In this document: piece after piece, positions 61,991-64,000 of the stretch
How positions within the stretch are numbered: the stretch's first letter is position 1
Layout of the letters: every line of letters begins with the position of its first letter
NCBI GenBank assembly: GCA_947652115.1
Contig: OX393561.1
Span: 27,275,158 to 27,339,157 of the forward strand
Direction of reading: 5' to 3'
Length of the DNA stretch: 64,000 nt
From: Blastomussa wellsi
Lineage: Eukaryota; Cnidaria; Anthozoa; Scleractinia; Plerogyridae
Notes under the pieces: generated by a model
The model's database searches: none
Told to the model about the DNA's origin: nothing
Seen by the model: the letters and a program-made list of their open reading frames with translations, nothing else
Translations under genes and position numbers: made by a program

Positions 61991-62975
61991 AGTTGCTCGG
62001 GGTAACTGTGTGTTTGGAATGACAACCAGCAGCTCTTCACGCACAAAGCCGCGCTTGGGCCCATCGTGCAAATAGTAGAGAACGGGTTGATTTGCTTTGG
62101 TAAAAGATCTTTCAATGTTGTAAACTTTCAACGACCAGATTGGATCTGTGGCTCTTTTTACACCACCTTCAAGCTCGCCCGGTTGGTAGAGATAACGAAC
62201 TTGGACAAGAGAGGGGAGGATTTTTTCGCTTTTTCCAACAGGTCTTGAATAAATGTCGATGGCCTTGCATAAACAGATTTTTCTTTGAAGGCAACGGCGG
62301 GTTTCTTGCCGGTAAGGCTTGTTACCTCCTTGTTCAAAGCCAAAACAAGGTCAGGAAGTCTTTTCACCCACGCAGTGGACCGCTGACCCTCAGGGAGTCG
62401 CATTTCCACGTCGTACTGCTGCCCGAACAAGCGCTCGGCAAGGGTTTGGTTGAAACGTTCAACAATGGCCTGGCCGCGGTGAATGTCAACGCGCCCACGC
62501 CGGATATAGGTTTTGTGATTTTCCATGTCTTTGTTAATGGCGCCCATGAATTCGCGCCCAGGGTCAACCTGCAGCAGTTGAGGCCATTTGAGAGGCGCGC
62601 GCTTGTAAATCTTCTTAAAGGCCTTGGCGACCTCATCAGAATTTTTCGAAGTCAAGGGTTCGGCCTCTTTGAGGCGACTGGCCACGTCGACAACGGTCAG
62701 CGCGTATTTGAAAACTTTGCGACCGCGGGGCAGTTTGTCGTGTGGCAGAAAAACAATGCCCGCTTAGTGGACCGCGTTGGGTGTAGACACGTCGAATTTT
62801 GGTCGAGGAATGAGCCTAGGAGCGGGCAGGTATATCTGCCAGAGGGCTTGCTTGACCAGCCAGTTTTTTGCGGTGTCTTCTGGTACCTTGACGGCTCGGA
62901 TAATTTTTTGATAGCGGCAATGCCTTTCCAATATCCACCAGGACCGAAGTATATCTTTGCGAGTTTGGCGTTCAT
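61976..62975 (-). pseudogene. E4 integrase
   Basis: ATG 62975, MNAKLAKIYFGPGGYWKGIA; frameshifted around 62880-62700 (the HQADL segment is decayed), then EAEPLTSKNSDEVAKAFKKI, VDPGREFMGAI, RGQAIVERFNQTLAERLFGQ (Glu) and, after a shift near 62165, WSLKVYNIERSFTKANQPVL and FVREELLVV to TGA 61976-61978. Keeps the 12-residue segment absent from E3. Confidence 0.8.
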
Positions 62976-62979
62976 CGCG

Positions 62980-63243
62980 CTATATAAGTAAGGAGTTTAA
63001 AGGAACCGGAAGACTGCGTAGCCCAGAGCGAGCGCCCCGGCTGCTCGCTTGGCTGATAGAAATCAGAGAACTTGGGCTCTTTGGGAGGTATCATTCGTTC
63101 TTCAGGATGCACCGGGTTGTAAAGTTTGAAGGCGTAGTCAGTGTCGGTGAAGTTCTGCTTGGTTTCCTCCATTATTTGCGCGTTTGTCGCAATCCAGTCG
63201 AGAAGTTTGGTGCGGTCACGTGTGTATTTTGCGTACGCAGCTC
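62980..63243 (-). pseudogene. E4 small membrane-anchored protein, truncated
   Basis: RDRTKLLDWIATNAQ, TKQNFTDTDYAFKLYNPVHP, PKEPKFSDFYQPSEQ, then a deletion that shifts the C-terminal anchor out of frame. Homologue of 48655-49041; its 5' part ends abruptly at about 63243, the right limit of E4. Confidence 0.6.
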
Positions 63244-63527
63244 TTTACGAGCTGGGAGAGGGACAAATCCATAAGCTCTGCAACTAGCAAAGGCTTAATA
63301 GTACGATAATCCGCCACAGCCAGAAACTGCAAAATACACGGATGTCTCACTAGTGTAGCAAATGTGATTTCGCGATCGAACAAAAGTCTGTTGTGTGCCG
63401 ACTGAATGATCTCATGGATTTCCTTGGTCATTGGACTTAATGACGTCCTCCAACGAATTTCCTTTAGAAGGCAGAATACTCTAAGATCGACGAGAAAAAT
63501 CAGAGCCCCAACGGAATTTTCGAACAA
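63244..63527 (-). pseudogene. Protein-kinase-like exon fragment
   Basis: IIQSAHNRLLFDREITFATL, VRHPCILQFLAV, and LLVAELMDLSLSQLV follow the alphaC-beta4-beta5 part of a kinase N-lobe (R-E-I...L-x-R-H-P-x-I-x-x-F-L). No ATP-binding loop or catalytic loop here. Probably a host exon or pseudoexon cut by the E4 end. Confidence 0.4.
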
Positions 63528-63529
63528 GC

Positions 63530-64000
63530 ATGGCCGACGGTCCTGCTTCTACCAGCTCCGATACCAGTTCCTCGGAAAACACAACTGTCGAATTGTTTTC
63601 GTTTAAACACGGTGACCCTGTGCTAGAAAATCTTCTGGTTAAAGGTGAACGCCTGATTTGGACTAGCGACTTGGAAACCTTGAAGAAATTTGTGGAAGAA
63701 ACTATTCAGCAACATGGGAAATGGTCGTCACCGGGCGGAACAACGAAGACCTTTAAAAGTGACAATAATAGATTGACGATAACGTGGTATCGTGGAAAGC
63801 AATCAACTCTTACTTTTCAAGGGAAGGATGGTCCTTTATTGAAGGAGCACTTAGTTAACTTGTGCCAGTGCAACGAAGTTCAGAAGCCAATCGACGATGC
63901 CGATTCACTTCTACCAAATTCAACCACGTTGCAGTCAGGCGGTCAAGGACCTGAAGTTACATATAACGACAAACAACAGGTAATAGCTGCTGGTGAAGGC
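63530..64000 (+). CDS. Open frame running off the right edge, unknown
   Basis: 157 codons from ATG 63530 without a stop: Ser/Thr-rich start (MADGPASTSSDTSSSENTTV), IWTSDLETLKKFVEETIQQH, GKWSSPGGTTKTFKSDNNRL, TITWYRGKQSTLTFQGKDGP. The compact W-x-G-K...L-x-F-Q-G region looks like a small nucleic-acid-binding-type domain, but I do not recognise the family. Either a host gene or the first frame of another repeat. Confidence 0.5.
   Translation, partial: MADGPASTSSDTSSSENTTVELFSFKHGDPVLENLLVKGERLIWTSDLETLKKFVEETIQQHGKWSSPGGTTKTFKSDNNRLTITWYRGKQSTLTFQGKDGPLLKEHLVNLCQCNEVQKPIDDADSLLPNSTTLQSGGQGPEVTYNDKQQVIAAGEG

Overview
Eukaryotic, almost certainly animal, genomic DNA, most likely from a cnidarian such as a coral or sea anemone (inference). 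The evidence is one spliced host-like gene, tRNA-derived SINE units, Penelope-like, Ty3/gypsy and CR1/L2-like retroelements, MITEs, and many decayed Polinton/adintovirus-like endogenous virus genes. No bacterial, rRNA, plasmid or CRISPR features were seen. Nearly every gene carries stops or frameshifts, so this is mostly a graveyard of nested large DNA transposons. A 200-base run of N (18958-19157) is an assembly gap.

Layout. (1) 1-11.7 kb, Polinton P1: integrase cut by the window edge, two small genes, a GRF zinc-finger gene split by a Penelope-like element (2.84-5.45 kb), a DnaQ/Maelstrom-like gene, four F-box-like units and a protein-primed DNA polymerase B. (2) 12.0-15.3 kb: an unusual two-gene cassette, an acidic TNIDDAA-repeat protein plus a coiled-coil protein, behind a promoter-like region shared with family E, then a MITE. 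(3) 16.1-23.9 kb, Polinton P2, mostly minus strand: polymerase N-terminus, adenain-like protease, major capsid (cut by a second Penelope copy and the gap), two minor-capsid genes and a chromodomain integrase; then the plus-strand GRF and exonuclease-like genes and a repeat protein. Consecutive P2 genes overlap by 1-11 bases.

(4) Family E, a second virus-like lineage with a long polymerase B containing an endonuclease-VII-like zinc region, has four copies: E1 (24.0-26.4 kb, cut by a Ty3/gypsy fragment), E2 (31.2-45.1 kb), E3 (48.1-54.3 kb, minus) and E4 (56.4-63.2 kb, plus, split by a LINE). E2 is a nearly complete ~14-kb unit. Its ~600-bp terminal inverted repeats each contain a small zinc-protein gene, and inside are capsid, minor capsid, packaging ATPase, coiled-coil/membrane proteins, integrase and a chimeric polymerase. 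E3 and E4 lie head to head. (5) Between them are a SINE-based foldback (28.5-29.4 kb), a two-exon host-like gene (29.8-30.9 kb), a tandem duplication (46.7-47.6 kb), a host-like exon (47.6-48.0 kb), a kinase-like exon and an open frame running off the right edge.

Most notable structure: three family-E copies carry, upstream of the polymerase gene, a 26-bp near-perfect hairpin with a 5-base loop next to GGTTGCG repeats at 8/11/11-base spacing. The middle of the hairpin arms differs between copies but stays paired, which suggests a selected replication or terminus element.
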